Of a stretch of 64,000 nt of DNA, positions 41,961 to 50,691 are shown piece by piece; position 1 is the first letter of the stretch; each line of letters starts with the position of its first letter. The notes beneath the pieces were generated by a model, which was given only the letters and a program-made list of their open reading frames with translations, was not told where the DNA came from and searched no databases. The stretch comes from Actinoplanes sp. NBC_00393 (GTDB lineage: Bacteria; Actinomycetota; Actinomycetes; Mycobacteriales; Micromonosporaceae): the NCBI RefSeq assembly GCF_036053395.1, contig NZ_CP107942.1, positions 6,714,501 through 6,778,500 on the forward strand, written 5' to 3'. The position numbers were made by a program, and so were the translations under genes.

Positions 41961-42428
41961 AGCTGCCGCATCGCTCGCCGTTCCAGGACCTCCGGCGACG
42001 GGGTATACCAGCCGGGTCCGTCATCGAACGGCTGAGCCTCCGCGTACCGCTCCGCCGGCGCGTTCGTCGAACGGGACCTCGTTAGGTCGTCTGCCGTTGC
42101 AAGCCAGATCCAGTGGCGCTACCCGAGTGCCGGCTCTGCCTCGTCCTGGGCGATCGGCTACTACGTCACCACGAACACCGAACTGACGTTGGCCTCGACC
42201 CAAGATGACTCGCCCGCCCAGCAGACGCGATCACGCGCAAATCAGCAGCTCAACGCACTCTTGACCGAGGCGGTTCTTGCACTGCCAAGAATCGATTTGT
42301 CCGCGGCCAGTGAAAGATCCCCATAGGCGGCCATTTACCGCCCCGCTGGTGGCCAGGGTTCTCCCCGTGGACGGCCAGATATCTCCCCGCTGATCAACAC
42401 CGGATGCCGGTCGGCGAGGGTCGGCGGC

Positions 42429-43931
42429 GTGAAGAGCGGCAGGGAGATCGTGGAAATCTTGGAGGCCTACGACCTCACGGGTAGTTACCGTGCGGCGGCC
42501 GAGCTGGTCGGCTGCGACCACCACACCGTGGCCCGGTATGTGAAGTTGCGGGCCGAGGGCCGCAGCCCTGAGGAGCGTGCGCAGCGGGCCCGGCCGATCG
42601 ACGACTTCATGGACAAGATCGAGGAGCTGGTGGCCCGCTCGGGTGGCCGGGTCCGCGCCGATGTGGTGCATCGGCGGATCACCGCGATGGGTTTCGCCGG
42701 CGGGGAACGGACCACCCGCCGGGCGGTCGCGGCGGTGAAGAAGTCCTGGCAGGCCGGTCAGCGGCGGGTGTTCCGGCCGTGGATTCCGGAGCCGGGGCTG
42801 TGGCTGCAGTTCGACTGGGGTGAGGGGCCGCGCATCGGTGGCCGACGGACCACGTTGTGGTGCGCGTGGCTGGCCTGGTCCCGGTTTAGGGTCGTGATCC
42901 CGGTGCTGGACAAGACGCTGCCGACGATCGTGGCCTGCCTGGACGCCACTCTGCGCCGGCTCGGCGGGGTGCCGGCCTACGTGCTCACCGACAACGAGAA
43001 GACGATCACGGTCGAGCACGTCGCGGACATCGCGGTCCGGAACCCGGAGATCGTGCAGGTCGCCCGGCATTACGGGATGACGATCCGAACCTGCGTGCCG
43101 GCCGACCCGCAGTCCAAGGGCGGCGCCGAGAACACCGTGAAGATCGCCAAAGCTGACCTGGTCCCGACCAGCACCAACCTGCTCGATCAGTACCGCAGCT
43201 TCGCCGAGTTGGAGGCGGCCTGCCGCGACTTCACTGAGCAGGTCAACGCCCGCATCCACCGTGACACCCGCCGCCGCCCGGCCGAAGCCTTGCTCGACGA
43301 GCGTGACCGGCTGCACCCGCTGCCGGCGCAGCCGTTCACGGTCGCGTTCGGCACCACCCGCAGGGTCAACTGGGACTGCACCATCTCCGTCGAGGGCGTG
43401 CGCTACTCGGTCCCGCATCACCTGGTCGACACCCGGGTCTGGGCCCGCATGCACGGCGACGAGCTCATCGTCACCGCCGTCGGCGACGACGGTCCGGTCG
43501 AGGTCGCCCGCCACCCACGGGCCGAGCCCGGGCGGCCCTCGATCGTTGACGAGCACTATCCGCCGCGGGCTCGGCAGTCCGACACCGACGAGCGTGTGCC
43601 GCGGGCCCGCACCGCCGACGAGGCCGCGTTCCTGGCGCTGGGCCCGGGCGCCGCGGCCTGGCTGGTCGAAGCCGCCGCCGCAGGAGTCCGCGGGGTCCGC
43701 CGCAAGATGACCGAAGCCGTCGCCCTGGCGAAACTGCACGATCCGGCCGACGTCGACCGCGCTCTGGGCACCGCAGCTTTGGCCGGCCGGTTCGCTCACA
43801 ACGACCTGCTGCGCCTGCTCGCCCATCAGCGCGGCGACGACGCGGCCCCGACCAGGGCCAGCGAGACCCACAGCCTGCAGCCAGGCACTTCTGCCTGGTC
43901 CACGTTCGGCACGACGACTGGAGAACAGTGA
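42429..43931 (+). CDS. istA: IS21-family transposase IstA
   Basis: A 500-residue transposase starting with GTG. It has an N-terminal helix-turn-helix (TGSYRAAAELVGCDHHTVARYV), a DDE catalytic core with QFDWGEG, YVLTDNEKT and DPQSKGGAENTVK, and the C-terminal IstA beta-barrel (NWDCTISVEGVRYSVPHHLVD). All motifs are intact and the length is normal, so the element may be active. It acts with IstB, encoded next with a 4-base overlap. Confidence 0.95.
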   Translation: MKSGREIVEILEAYDLTGSYRAAAELVGCDHHTVARYVKLRAEGRSPEERAQRARPIDDFMDKIEELVARSGGRVRADVVHRRITAMGFAGGERTTRRAVAAVKKSWQAGQRRVFRPWIPEPGLWLQFDWGEGPRIGGRRTTLWCAWLAWSRFRVVIPVLDKTLPTIVACLDATLRRLGGVPAYVLTDNEKTITVEHVADIAVRNPEIVQVARHYGMTIRTCVPADPQSKGGAENTVKIAKADLVPTSTNLLDQYRSFAELEAACRDFTEQVNARIHRDTRRRPAEALLDERDRLHPLPAQPFTVAFGTTRRVNWDCTISVEGVRYSVPHHLVDTRVWARMHGDELIVTAVGDDGPVEVARHPRAEPGRPSIVDEHYPPRARQSDTDERVPRARTADEAAFLALGPGAAAWLVEAAAAGVRGVRRKMTEAVALAKLHDPADVDRALGTAALAGRFAHNDLLRLLAHQRGDDAAPTRASETHSLQPGTSAWSTFGTTTGEQ

Positions 43932-44719
43932 CCCTAACCCCGCTTAGGGTCACCGGCGCCGCCGGTGACCCCCTGGCCGAAGCGATCGAGCTCACCCGCC
44001 GGCTGAAACTGCCGCACCTGCGCCGCGCCATGGCCGACCTGGTCCCGACTGCGAAAGCGCAACGCTGGGACCCCGCCGAGGTCATTCGGGTCCTGCTCGC
44101 CGAGGAAGCCGCCGGCCGTGACCAGGCGAATCTGCGGACCCGCCGCAAACGCGCCGCGTTCCCGTCCGGCAAGACCTTCGGCGATTGGGACGAGGCCGCC
44201 TCCTCGATCCCACGCCCGACCCAGGACGCGCTGCGCAGCCTGGAATGGGTGCACCGCAAGGAGAATCTGTCGATCTGCGGCCCGTCGGGCACCGGCAAGA
44301 GCCATCTCTGCGAGGCCCTGGGCCAAGCCGCTGTCGAGGCCGGCATGACCGTCGCCTGGTTCACCATCGAGGACCTCGGCGTCATGGTCCGCCGGCACCG
44401 CCCCGACGACTCGGTCACCCGGGCGATGAGCCGCCTGATCCGCACCGATCTGATCATCATCGACGACATCGGGCTCCTGCCGGTCTCACCGGACGCCGCC
44501 GAAGGCTTCTACCGCCTGGTCGACGCTGCTTACGAGCGGCGCAGCCTCGCGGTCAGCTCGAACCTGCACCCCTCGGGCTTCGACGAGATCATGCCGAAGA
44601 CCCTGGCCACCGCCACCGTCGACCGGCTCCTGCACCACGCCCACGTCGTCGTGACCCAGGGTGACAGCTACCGGTTCAACCAAGCCACCGCCGGGCAAGG
44701 CGTCAAAGCCCTGCACTAA
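43928..44719 (+). CDS. istB: IS21-family helper ATPase IstB
   Basis: A 263-residue DnaC/IstB-type AAA+ ATPase. Walker A is CGPSGTGKSHL, Walker B LIIIDDIGLLP, and sensor 1 follows in LAVSSNLH. IstB assembles on target DNA and guides IstA to insert. The GTG start overlaps the istA stop by 4 bases. The C-terminus contains the conserved-type DRLLHHAHVVVTQGDSYR. The gene is full length and intact. Confidence 0.95.
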   Translation: MTLTPLRVTGAAGDPLAEAIELTRRLKLPHLRRAMADLVPTAKAQRWDPAEVIRVLLAEEAAGRDQANLRTRRKRAAFPSGKTFGDWDEAASSIPRPTQDALRSLEWVHRKENLSICGPSGTGKSHLCEALGQAAVEAGMTVAWFTIEDLGVMVRRHRPDDSVTRAMSRLIRTDLIIIDDIGLLPVSPDAAEGFYRLVDAAYERRSLAVSSNLHPSGFDEIMPKTLATATVDRLLHHAHVVVTQGDSYRFNQATAGQGVKALH

Positions 44720-44862
44720 CCCAGCACTACCCGCGGCGGGGAACTTATCTGGCCGCCGCCGGGGAGAAACCGTGGCCGCCAGCGGGGATAACTACTGGCC
44801 GCCTACGGGGAGATCTGATTGGCCATTGACATCGATTCACGTTTGCCCTGGTCAAGGGCTGG

Positions 44863-44937
44863 TGGTGGGCGATACTGGGATCGAACCAGTGACCTCTTCC
44901 GTGTCAAGGAAGCGCGCTCCCGCTGCGCCAATCGCCC
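44863..44937 (-). tRNA. tRNA-Val (GAC), cassette 2
   Basis: A 75-base cloverleaf with anticodon GAC and an encoded CCA end, identical in sequence to the copy at 26497-26571. Downstream on its strand there is only a weak hairpin (GCCCT...AGGGC) before the IS21 end, in place of the strong terminator that follows cassette 1. Confidence 0.95.
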
Positions 44938-44964
44938 TGGCTGCTTCAGGATATGAAGCACGCG

Positions 44965-45035
44965 AGGTGGAGACGGGATTTGAACCCGTGTACACGGCTT
45001 TGCAGGCCGTTGCCTCGCCTCTCGGCCACTCCACC
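44965..45035 (-). tRNA. tRNA-Cys (GCA), cassette 2
   Basis: A 71-base cloverleaf with anticodon GCA, identical to the copy at 26581-26651. The spacers on either side differ in sequence and length from those of cassette 1. Confidence 0.95.
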
Positions 45036-45064
45036 GAGGTGGCCCCGTGTGGCGGGCCGCTCCG

Positions 45065-45137
45065 AGCGGACGACGGGATTCGAACCCGCGACCCTCACCT
45101 TGGCAAGGTGATGCGCTACCAGCTGCGCTACGTCCGC
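45065..45137 (-). tRNA. tRNA-Gly (GCC), cassette 2
   Basis: A 73-base cloverleaf with anticodon GCC, identical to the copy at 26664-26736. It is first in the cassette. A short leader resembling that of cassette 1 (GGCGACGGA, GAAAC, TTAGCC) lies upstream. Confidence 0.95.
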
Positions 45138-45254
45138 ACGTCGCCGGTCTCCCTGGCGACGGAGGAAACATTAGCCTGTCCGCGATGCGCACGCCAAACC
45201 GGGGTCCCCCGGCGTGTCGTGACCAGCGTGAACGGGCACGGCCAGAATGGGCGG

Positions 45255-46433
45255 ATGAAGATCCGGCAGATCAGCGCGGCCGAGCGGCCGGCGAGCATGT
45301 TTCCGCTGCAGGCGTACGCGTTCACGCCCTCGCCCTGGCCGCCGGAGGAGATCGAGCGTTACCGCAGGCGGATGCGGTTCTTCGAGACGGCCGTCAATCT
45401 GGTCGCCGAGGAGGACGGGGAGACGCTCGCCGCGGTGTCCGCGCACCGGATGCGGCAGAACGTCCGAGGGCTGGTGCACGACATGGCCGGCGTGGCGTCG
45501 GTGGCCGCCCATCCGTCGGCCCGCCGGCGGGGGCTGGTCCGGGCTCTGCTGACCGAGCTGCTGCGGCAGTGCCGGGACGAGGGGTGTGCGGTGAGCAGCC
45601 TCTACCCGTTCCGGCCGAGTTTCTATGCGAAGTTCGGTTTCGTCGGGATTCCCCGGCAGCGGATCACGACGTTCGCGCCGGAAGGGCTCTCCGAGCTGCT
45701 CCGGGTTGATCTGCCCGGCGAGGTGGAGCGGCTGCCGATGCGGGATGGGTTCGAAGCTTTCGACGGGCTGGTGCGGCGGTTGCTGCCCGAGCGGCACGGG
45801 TTCGCGTTCTTCGACGAGGCGCGGGCGGCTGAGTTCCGGGAGGACCCGGTGTGGGTGGCGGTCGCCCGGTCCGGCGGTGAGGTGGTCGGCGCGCTGCGGT
45901 ACAAGATCGACCGGCACGGTGGTGACCTGATCGGTGAGGAGCTGCTGTGCACCGGGCCGCTGGGCCGGGCGCTGCTGCTGGAGTTCCTGGCCCGGCACGT
46001 GGACCAGTTGGCGCGGATCGTGCTGGGCGTCGGCACGGACGACGTGCCGGAACTGTGGGCCACCGACCTGTCGGCGGTGACCGAGGGCAAGGTCGACTAT
46101 CCGCGGGACAACGCGCCGATGGCCCGGGTGCTGAACGTGCCCGCGCTGGCCGGCAGCCGGGTCGGATCGGGCGCGGTGACCGTGGAGATCGTCGGCGACG
46201 ACCTGATTGGCGGGGTCTGGCGGCTGGCCGGCGAGGACGGGCAGCTCACCGTCGGTGCAGGCGGCACTCCGGCGGCCACGCTGACGGCAGCCGGGTTCAG
46301 CGCCCTGGTGTACGGCGTGCTCGACCCGGTCGAGGTGCTCACCCGCGGCCTCGGCGACGTGCCCGCCGAGGCCTTCGGCCCGCTCAGCGCTCTCTTCCCG
46401 AAGCAGATGCCCTACTTGTTCGCCGACTTCTGA
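45255..46433 (+). CDS. Eis-like GNAT N-acetyltransferase
   Basis: A 392-residue acetyltransferase of the Eis/YitI type: two GNAT-like regions and a C-terminal sterol-carrier-like domain. The acetyl-CoA loop is visible in VASVAAHPSARRRGLVRALLTELL, followed by SLYPFRPSFYAKFGF, a stretch shared by Eis relatives; the C-terminus ends in FSALVYGVLDPVEVLTRGLG and LFPKQMPYLFADF. Mycobacterial Eis acetylates aminoglycosides and proteins at lysine; here the substrate is unknown. The start at 45255 is the first ATG of the family-like N-terminus; the frame is open across the opposite-strand tRNA genes but that part is not coding. Confidence 0.88.
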   Translation: MKIRQISAAERPASMFPLQAYAFTPSPWPPEEIERYRRRMRFFETAVNLVAEEDGETLAAVSAHRMRQNVRGLVHDMAGVASVAAHPSARRRGLVRALLTELLRQCRDEGCAVSSLYPFRPSFYAKFGFVGIPRQRITTFAPEGLSELLRVDLPGEVERLPMRDGFEAFDGLVRRLLPERHGFAFFDEARAAEFREDPVWVAVARSGGEVVGALRYKIDRHGGDLIGEELLCTGPLGRALLLEFLARHVDQLARIVLGVGTDDVPELWATDLSAVTEGKVDYPRDNAPMARVLNVPALAGSRVGSGAVTVEIVGDDLIGGVWRLAGEDGQLTVGAGGTPAATLTAAGFSALVYGVLDPVEVLTRGLGDVPAEAFGPLSALFPKQMPYLFADF

Positions 46434-46507
46434 GCAGAAAAGGGAAGAATGGGCGGCCGGAGCGGAGAAGGGCGGCGCGGGAGAAGGGGGACGAAAAGGC
46501 AGGCAAG

Positions 46508-47254
46508 CTAGGCGGTGGGCAGGCCGGGTGAGGTGAAGGCCCGGCCGTCGTCGGTCACCGCGGCTGACTCGTATCCGTCGGCCACCCGGTCGGCCAGCCA
46601 GGTCAGTCCCGCTTCGCCCATGGCGAGCGCCGCGGTCGCGTACGCATCAGCAAGTGCCAGGTCTGGGCCGACCACCGTGACCGATCGCAGACCGGTCGCC
46701 GGCTGCCCGGTCCGGGGGTTGAAGACGTGCGCGCCGCGCTCGTACGTGCCGGAGGTCGCCACCGCCCCGTCGGTCAGCTCGAGCACCCAGCTGAGCTTGT
46801 CCGCCTCCCAGGGATGCCGGACGCCGACCCGCCACGGCCGTCCACCGGGCCCGGCACCGCGCATCCGGATGTCGCCGCCGGCGCTGAGGAAGTGCCGGCG
46901 CGACCCGGCGTCGAAGAGCCGCCGCGACGCCGCCTCGACCGACCAGCCTTTGACGTATCCGGACGGGTCGAGCGGACCGCCGGCGTACGCGTCGAAGTAA
47001 CCGTCGGTCTCCATCCACAGTTCGGCGCAGCGGTTCAGGACCAGGCGCATGTCCGGTGAGCAGTCGTCGAACACGATTTCGCCCCGCCGGAAGCGGCACA
47101 CCTCGCTGTCGTCCTTGTACGTGCTGAACCGGGCGTCGACCTCGTGCAGCCAGGCGCAGGTGGAGGCGACGAGATCCGTCAGGGAGGAGGAGGGCAGATC
47201 GTCGGCCAGTTCGATGCTGACGACCGTACCCATGACCTGTTCGACGTGGCGCAC
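46508..47254 (-). CDS. apbE: FAD:protein FMN transferase (ApbE)
   Basis: A 248-residue ApbE-family enzyme. Seen: VEQVMGTVVSIEL at the start, the pair EVDARFSTYKDDSEVCRFRRGE, FDAYAGGPLDPSGYVKGWSV, FLSAGGDIRMRG, and the metal-binding DAYATAALAMGEAGL. ApbE links FMN to a threonine of target proteins outside the membrane. The preceding gene encodes an FMN-binding protein with the matching SGATFT acceptor, so that is the probable target. It starts with GTG, 11 bases after the previous stop, as the last gene of a three-gene operon. No clear signal peptide is seen. Confidence 0.92.
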   Translation of the reverse strand: MRHVEQVMGTVVSIELADDLPSSSLTDLVASTCAWLHEVDARFSTYKDDSEVCRFRRGEIVFDDCSPDMRLVLNRCAELWMETDGYFDAYAGGPLDPSGYVKGWSVEAASRRLFDAGSRRHFLSAGGDIRMRGAGPGGRPWRVGVRHPWEADKLSWVLELTDGAVATSGTYERGAHVFNPRTGQPATGLRSVTVVGPDLALADAYATAALAMGEAGLTWLADRVADGYESAAVTDDGRAFTSPGLPTA

Positions 47255-47265
47255 GAACCTGGACC

Positions 47266-47769
47266 CTACGCGCCTGCCTTGTCCAGCGCAGCCTGGAGCG
47301 ACTCGACGTAGGACTGGCTGGTGAAGGTGGCGCCGCTGACCGCGTCGACCTCGGCGCTCTGCGCCTGCAGGGTGGCCGCGCCGAGCTTCTTGACCGCGTT
47401 CGGGTTGATCGTGCCGCTGAAGCCGCCGTCCGGGTACGTCGCGTCGGCCGCGGTGATCTTGCCGTCGCCGACCTTGATCGTGACCTGGACCGTGCCGTAC
47501 GGGTTCTGCACGGCCTTGCCCTTGAAGGTGCCCGCCTTCAGGCCGGCTTCCTCCTCCTCGGCCGGCTGCTCGGTCTCCTTCTTCTTCGACGGCTTCTTGG
47601 TGGCCGACGGAGCAGGCGCAGCCGCCTCCTCCTCCTGTTCCTGCGCGACCGGGGCCGGGGCCGGCGCCGCGGTCGCCGGCGCGTCCGGCGGCTGCACGCT
47701 CAGGCGCACCCCGAGGATCAGGGCCGCACCGGTGAGGGTGCCGACGGCTGCTGCGGTACTACGTCGCAT
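47266..47769 (-). CDS. FMN-binding-domain protein, probable ApbE substrate
   Basis: A 167-residue protein with an N-terminal signal/anchor (AAAVGTLTGAALILGVRL), a low-complexity Pro/Ala/Glu/Lys linker (residues 28-75), and an FMN_bind domain (about 80-165). The motif SGATFT (145-150) is the flavinylation site, with Thr150 as the expected FMN-bearing residue. Tethered flavin of this kind carries electrons at the outer membrane face. It lies between the ferric-reductase-like gene and apbE in one operon, which together give donor, carrier and maturation enzyme. A GGGAG ribosome site precedes the ATG. Confidence 0.9.
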   Translation of the reverse strand: MRRSTAAAVGTLTGAALILGVRLSVQPPDAPATAAPAPAPVAQEQEEEAAAPAPSATKKPSKKKETEQPAEEEEAGLKAGTFKGKAVQNPYGTVQVTIKVGDGKITAADATYPDGGFSGTINPNAVKKLGAATLQAQSAEVDAVSGATFTSQSYVESLQAALDKAGA

Positions 47770-47797
47770 CGGAGATACTCCCAGGTCAGATCGGGGG

Positions 47798-49360
47798 TCA
47801 GAACTCGAACGGGTCGAGGTGGAGCTGGCTGTCCGGCACCTCGAGCTGGCGCAGCGTGTCGACCGCCGCGTTGACCAGCCCGGGCGGGCCGCAGAGGTAG
47901 ACGTCGCGCCGGTTCACGTCCGGCACCAGGCCGCGCAGCCCGTCGGGGGTGAACAGCCGCCGCGGGCCGGGGTCGTTGCGGCCACCGACGATGTAGCGCA
48001 CCCAGGCGTCCCGCTGCTCGGCCAGCTCTTCCAGCTCGGCCCGGAAGACCAGCTCGTCGGGGCGGCTGGCCCGGTAGATCACGATGGTGTCCGGCGGCAT
48101 GTCCTCGAGCAGGGCCCGGATCGGCGCGATGCCGCTGCCGCCGGCGATCAGCAAAGCCCGCCGCCGGGTACGCCGTTGCGCCGTGAACGTCCCGAACGGG
48201 CCCTCGGCCCAGACCGGCGTGCCCGGCCGCATCTCGGCGAGCTTGCGGGTGTGCCCACCGGCGATCGTCACGGTGAGCCGCAGCCACTGCGAGTTCGGGG
48301 CGGCCGACAGCGAGAACGGGTGCGACTGCCACCAGCCGTTGGCGGTCAGGAAGCGCCAGCGCATGAACTGGCCGGCCTGCGCGGGCAGCCGGTCGAGCCG
48401 CTTGCCGTCGATGTAGATGGAGAACGTGTTGGCGCCCTCGCCGACCACCTCGGCGACGCTGAACCGGTGCCGGGCGTTGAGCCAGAACGGTTCGACCACG
48501 CGGCCCCAGATCAGCGCGGAGAGTGTCAGGCAGCCCAGCGCCGGCCAGAAGACCGAGGCGAACTTGCCGCTCATGTCGGCGCCGGCGGCCATCTGGTGGC
48601 CGTAGCCGAGGAGCAGGACGCCGTAGCTGGTCAGGTGGATCAGATGCCAGAGCTCGTACGGCAGGCGGTTGCGCATGAACCGGATCGAGACGAGCGCGAT
48701 CAGGACCAGCAGGCCGGTGGCGATCGTCGCGCTGATCATCTCCGGGAACGTGGTGATCACGGTCCAGGCCTGGTCGACGACGCCGGTGTCGGCGGTGAGC
48801 GCGTAGGCGTAGACGATGAAGACGACGTGCGCGAGGACCGCGACGAGCAGCGTGGTGCCCAGCCAGCGGTGCCAGATCAGCAGGTCACGGGAGCCGACCC
48901 ACTCCTCCAGCCAGGAGACCCGGCTCATCATCAGGAGCTGGATGAAGAGCAGGTAGCCGCCGATCAGGCCGGTGACCCGGCCGGCCGCGAGCATCAGGCC
49001 GGTGGTGTCGCTGATCGCGCCGGCCTGGGTCTGGAAGACCCAGAGCGCGACGCTGGTCGCCAGGCCGGAGAAGAACAGCAGCACGGTCAGGAGCCGGTTG
49101 CCGCTGGTCGCCTCGGCCGGCGGCCGGTCGTCCGGGATCGGCACACCGGTCCCGGCCTTCCATCCGGTCGGGTCGGTGAGCGACTCGACGACGATGTCGC
49201 CGCGCCGGTACGGGTCCGGCTCCTCGTACTGTGGGTACTGCCCCGACGGCCAGGCCGGCATCGGGTCGTCCCAGCTCGGCCGGGTGTCGGCCCGCAGATC
49301 TGCGAAATAGCCGTCGTCCTCGGGCAGCTCGCGCTGGTCCTGGAAGGCCGGAATGGCCAT
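47798..49360 (-). CDS. Ferric-reductase-like transmembrane flavoprotein
   Basis: A 520-residue protein: a cytoplasmic N-terminal tail rich in acidic and proline residues, about six membrane spans (residues 90-290) with histidines suited to haem binding (IWHRWLG, LAHVVF, ELWHLIHL, LGYGHQM), then a ferredoxin-reductase-type FAD and NAD(P) module (FMRWRFLTANGWWQSHPFSLSAAP; LLIAGGSGIAPIRALLEDM; DVYLCGPPGLVNAAVDTL). It should pass electrons from NAD(P)H across the membrane, here probably to the FMN-binding protein encoded next. The start at 49360 follows a GTGAGGA site; a longer frame upstream is unsupported. Confidence 0.88.
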   Translation of the reverse strand: MAIPAFQDQRELPEDDGYFADLRADTRPSWDDPMPAWPSGQYPQYEEPDPYRRGDIVVESLTDPTGWKAGTGVPIPDDRPPAEATSGNRLLTVLLFFSGLATSVALWVFQTQAGAISDTTGLMLAAGRVTGLIGGYLLFIQLLMMSRVSWLEEWVGSRDLLIWHRWLGTTLLVAVLAHVVFIVYAYALTADTGVVDQAWTVITTFPEMISATIATGLLVLIALVSIRFMRNRLPYELWHLIHLTSYGVLLLGYGHQMAAGADMSGKFASVFWPALGCLTLSALIWGRVVEPFWLNARHRFSVAEVVGEGANTFSIYIDGKRLDRLPAQAGQFMRWRFLTANGWWQSHPFSLSAAPNSQWLRLTVTIAGGHTRKLAEMRPGTPVWAEGPFGTFTAQRRTRRRALLIAGGSGIAPIRALLEDMPPDTIVIYRASRPDELVFRAELEELAEQRDAWVRYIVGGRNDPGPRRLFTPDGLRGLVPDVNRRDVYLCGPPGLVNAAVDTLRQLEVPDSQLHLDPFEF

Positions 49361-49482
49361 CGTCCTCACCTGCTCAGCAGTCGTCGTACGGCGGTCGTCA
49401 AAGACGTGTACGCGCACGACCGCCGGTTGGCTCAACCTGATCCAGAAAATCTCGCGATCCGGGCCCGGGATAGGTTCAGCGG

Positions 49483-50691
49483 GTGCGTACCGACGATGTG
49501 GTCACGGTGGTCGGCCTCGGCGCCGGCGGATGGCCGGACCTTTCCGGTACGAGCAGGCAGGCTCTCCACGATGCCGAGGTGATCTTCGGCAGTGCCCGGC
49601 AACTCGCGCTGTTACCGGAATCGATCATCGCCCGGCGCGTGCCCTGGCCGTCTCCCCTGGTCCCCGCCCTTCCCGGGCTGCTCGACGCGGAACGCGGCCG
49701 GACCGTCTGCGTGCTCGCCAGCGGCGACCCGATGTTCCACGGGATCGGGTCCACGCTGGTCCGGCTGCTCGGCGCGGACCGGATCCGGGTGCTGCCCCAC
49801 CCGTCGTCGGTGTCGCTGGCCGCGGCCCGGATGGGCTGGGACCTGGCCGCCACCGACGTGGTGAGCTTGGTCACCGCGCCGGTCGCGTCGCTGGCCCGCT
49901 GGCTCAACCCGGGCCGGCGGATCCTGGTCCTCTCGGCCGGCGCGCAGACCCCGGCTCAGGTCGCGGAACTGCTGGCCGCGCGGGGCTACGGGTCAGCGTC
50001 GCTGACCGTTCTGGAACAGCTGGGCGGTCCGGGTGAGCGGGTCGTCGCCGGCCAGGCCGGGACCTGGTCGCCGCCCGAGGGCGACTCCCTCAACGTGGTC
50101 GCGGTCGAGTGCGGCGACGGGCCGCCGGCTTCGCAGGTGGCCGGGCTTCCCGATGACGCGTACGCCGGGGACGGTCAACTGACCAAGCGAGAGGTACGAG
50201 CGGTCACGCTGGCCGCCCTCGCCCCGGTTCCCGGCGCACTGCTCTGGGACGTCGGGGCCGGCTCCGGCAGTATCGGGATCGAGTGGATGCGCAGCCACCC
50301 CACGTGCCGGGCGATCGCCGTCGAGTCGTCCGCCGAGCGGGTGGCCACCATCGCGGCGAACGCGGCGGCGCTCGGCGTACCCGGTCTGCGGGTGGTCCAC
50401 GGCCGGGCCCCGGACGCGCTGGACGACCTGCCGGTTCCGGACACGATCTTCATTGGAGGCGGTTTGACCCGCGACGGAGTTCTCGACCGCTGCCTGGCCG
50501 CACTGCGCCCCGGCGGTCGGCTGGTGGTCAACGCGGTCACCGTCGAGTCGGAGGCGGTGGTGGCGGCGGCGTACGCGAAGCTCGGCGGCGAGCTGACCCG
50601 GATCACGGTGCAGCGCGGGTCGCCGGTGGGCGGGTTCACCGGCTGGCGGTCGTTCATGCCCGTCACCATCTGGTCGGTGGTGCCGCGATGA
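49483..50691 (+). CDS. cobL: Precorrin-6Y C5,15-methyltransferase (decarboxylating)
   Basis: A 402-residue fusion of CbiE and CbiT domains, as in aerobic-pathway CobL. Residues 1-200 are the tetrapyrrole methylase (VTVVGLGAGGWPDLS, VCVLASGDPMFHGIGSTL), and 200-402 the SAM methyltransferase/decarboxylase (LLWDVGAGSGSIGIEWMR, DTIFIGGGLT). It methylates C5 and C15 of the corrin ring and removes the C12 acetate carboxyl. A GTG start at 49483 gives the family N-terminus. It overlaps cobM by 4 bases and heads the cobL-cobM-cobK operon. No cobalamin riboswitch is recognised in the short upstream gap. Confidence 0.93.
   Translation: MRTDDVVTVVGLGAGGWPDLSGTSRQALHDAEVIFGSARQLALLPESIIARRVPWPSPLVPALPGLLDAERGRTVCVLASGDPMFHGIGSTLVRLLGADRIRVLPHPSSVSLAAARMGWDLAATDVVSLVTAPVASLARWLNPGRRILVLSAGAQTPAQVAELLAARGYGSASLTVLEQLGGPGERVVAGQAGTWSPPEGDSLNVVAVECGDGPPASQVAGLPDDAYAGDGQLTKREVRAVTLAALAPVPGALLWDVGAGSGSIGIEWMRSHPTCRAIAVESSAERVATIAANAAALGVPGLRVVHGRAPDALDDLPVPDTIFIGGGLTRDGVLDRCLAALRPGGRLVVNAVTVESEAVVAAAYAKLGGELTRITVQRGSPVGGFTGWRSFMPVTIWSVVPR

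Larger units (their letters stand above)
42319..44810 (+). mobile_element. IS21-family insertion sequence
   Basis: About 2.5 kb with related inverted ends: the left starts CCCCATAGGCGGCCA and the right, read inward, CCCCGTAGGCGGCCA, each followed within about 20 bases by CCCCGCTGG(T/C)GGCC, matching the multiple end repeats of IS21 elements. AGAT flanks both tips (42315-42318 and 44811-44814), a likely 4-base target duplication. It encodes intact istA and istB, which overlap by 4 bases. It lies 52 bases from the 3' end of tRNA-Val in cassette 2, beside a decayed uridine kinase gene. Confidence 0.9.

Noticed and set aside
42057..42326. A stop-free plus-strand frame after the uridine kinase remnant
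   Set aside because: It has no start codon with a ribosome site, and the sequence matches no family I recognise.
44661..45254. N-terminal extension of the Eis-like protein across the tRNA cassette
   Set aside because: It would be read through three tRNA genes; the family-like N-terminus starts at 45255.
49361..49482. Cobalamin riboswitch ahead of cobL
   Set aside because: The gap is only about 120 bases and shows no B12-box-like sequence.
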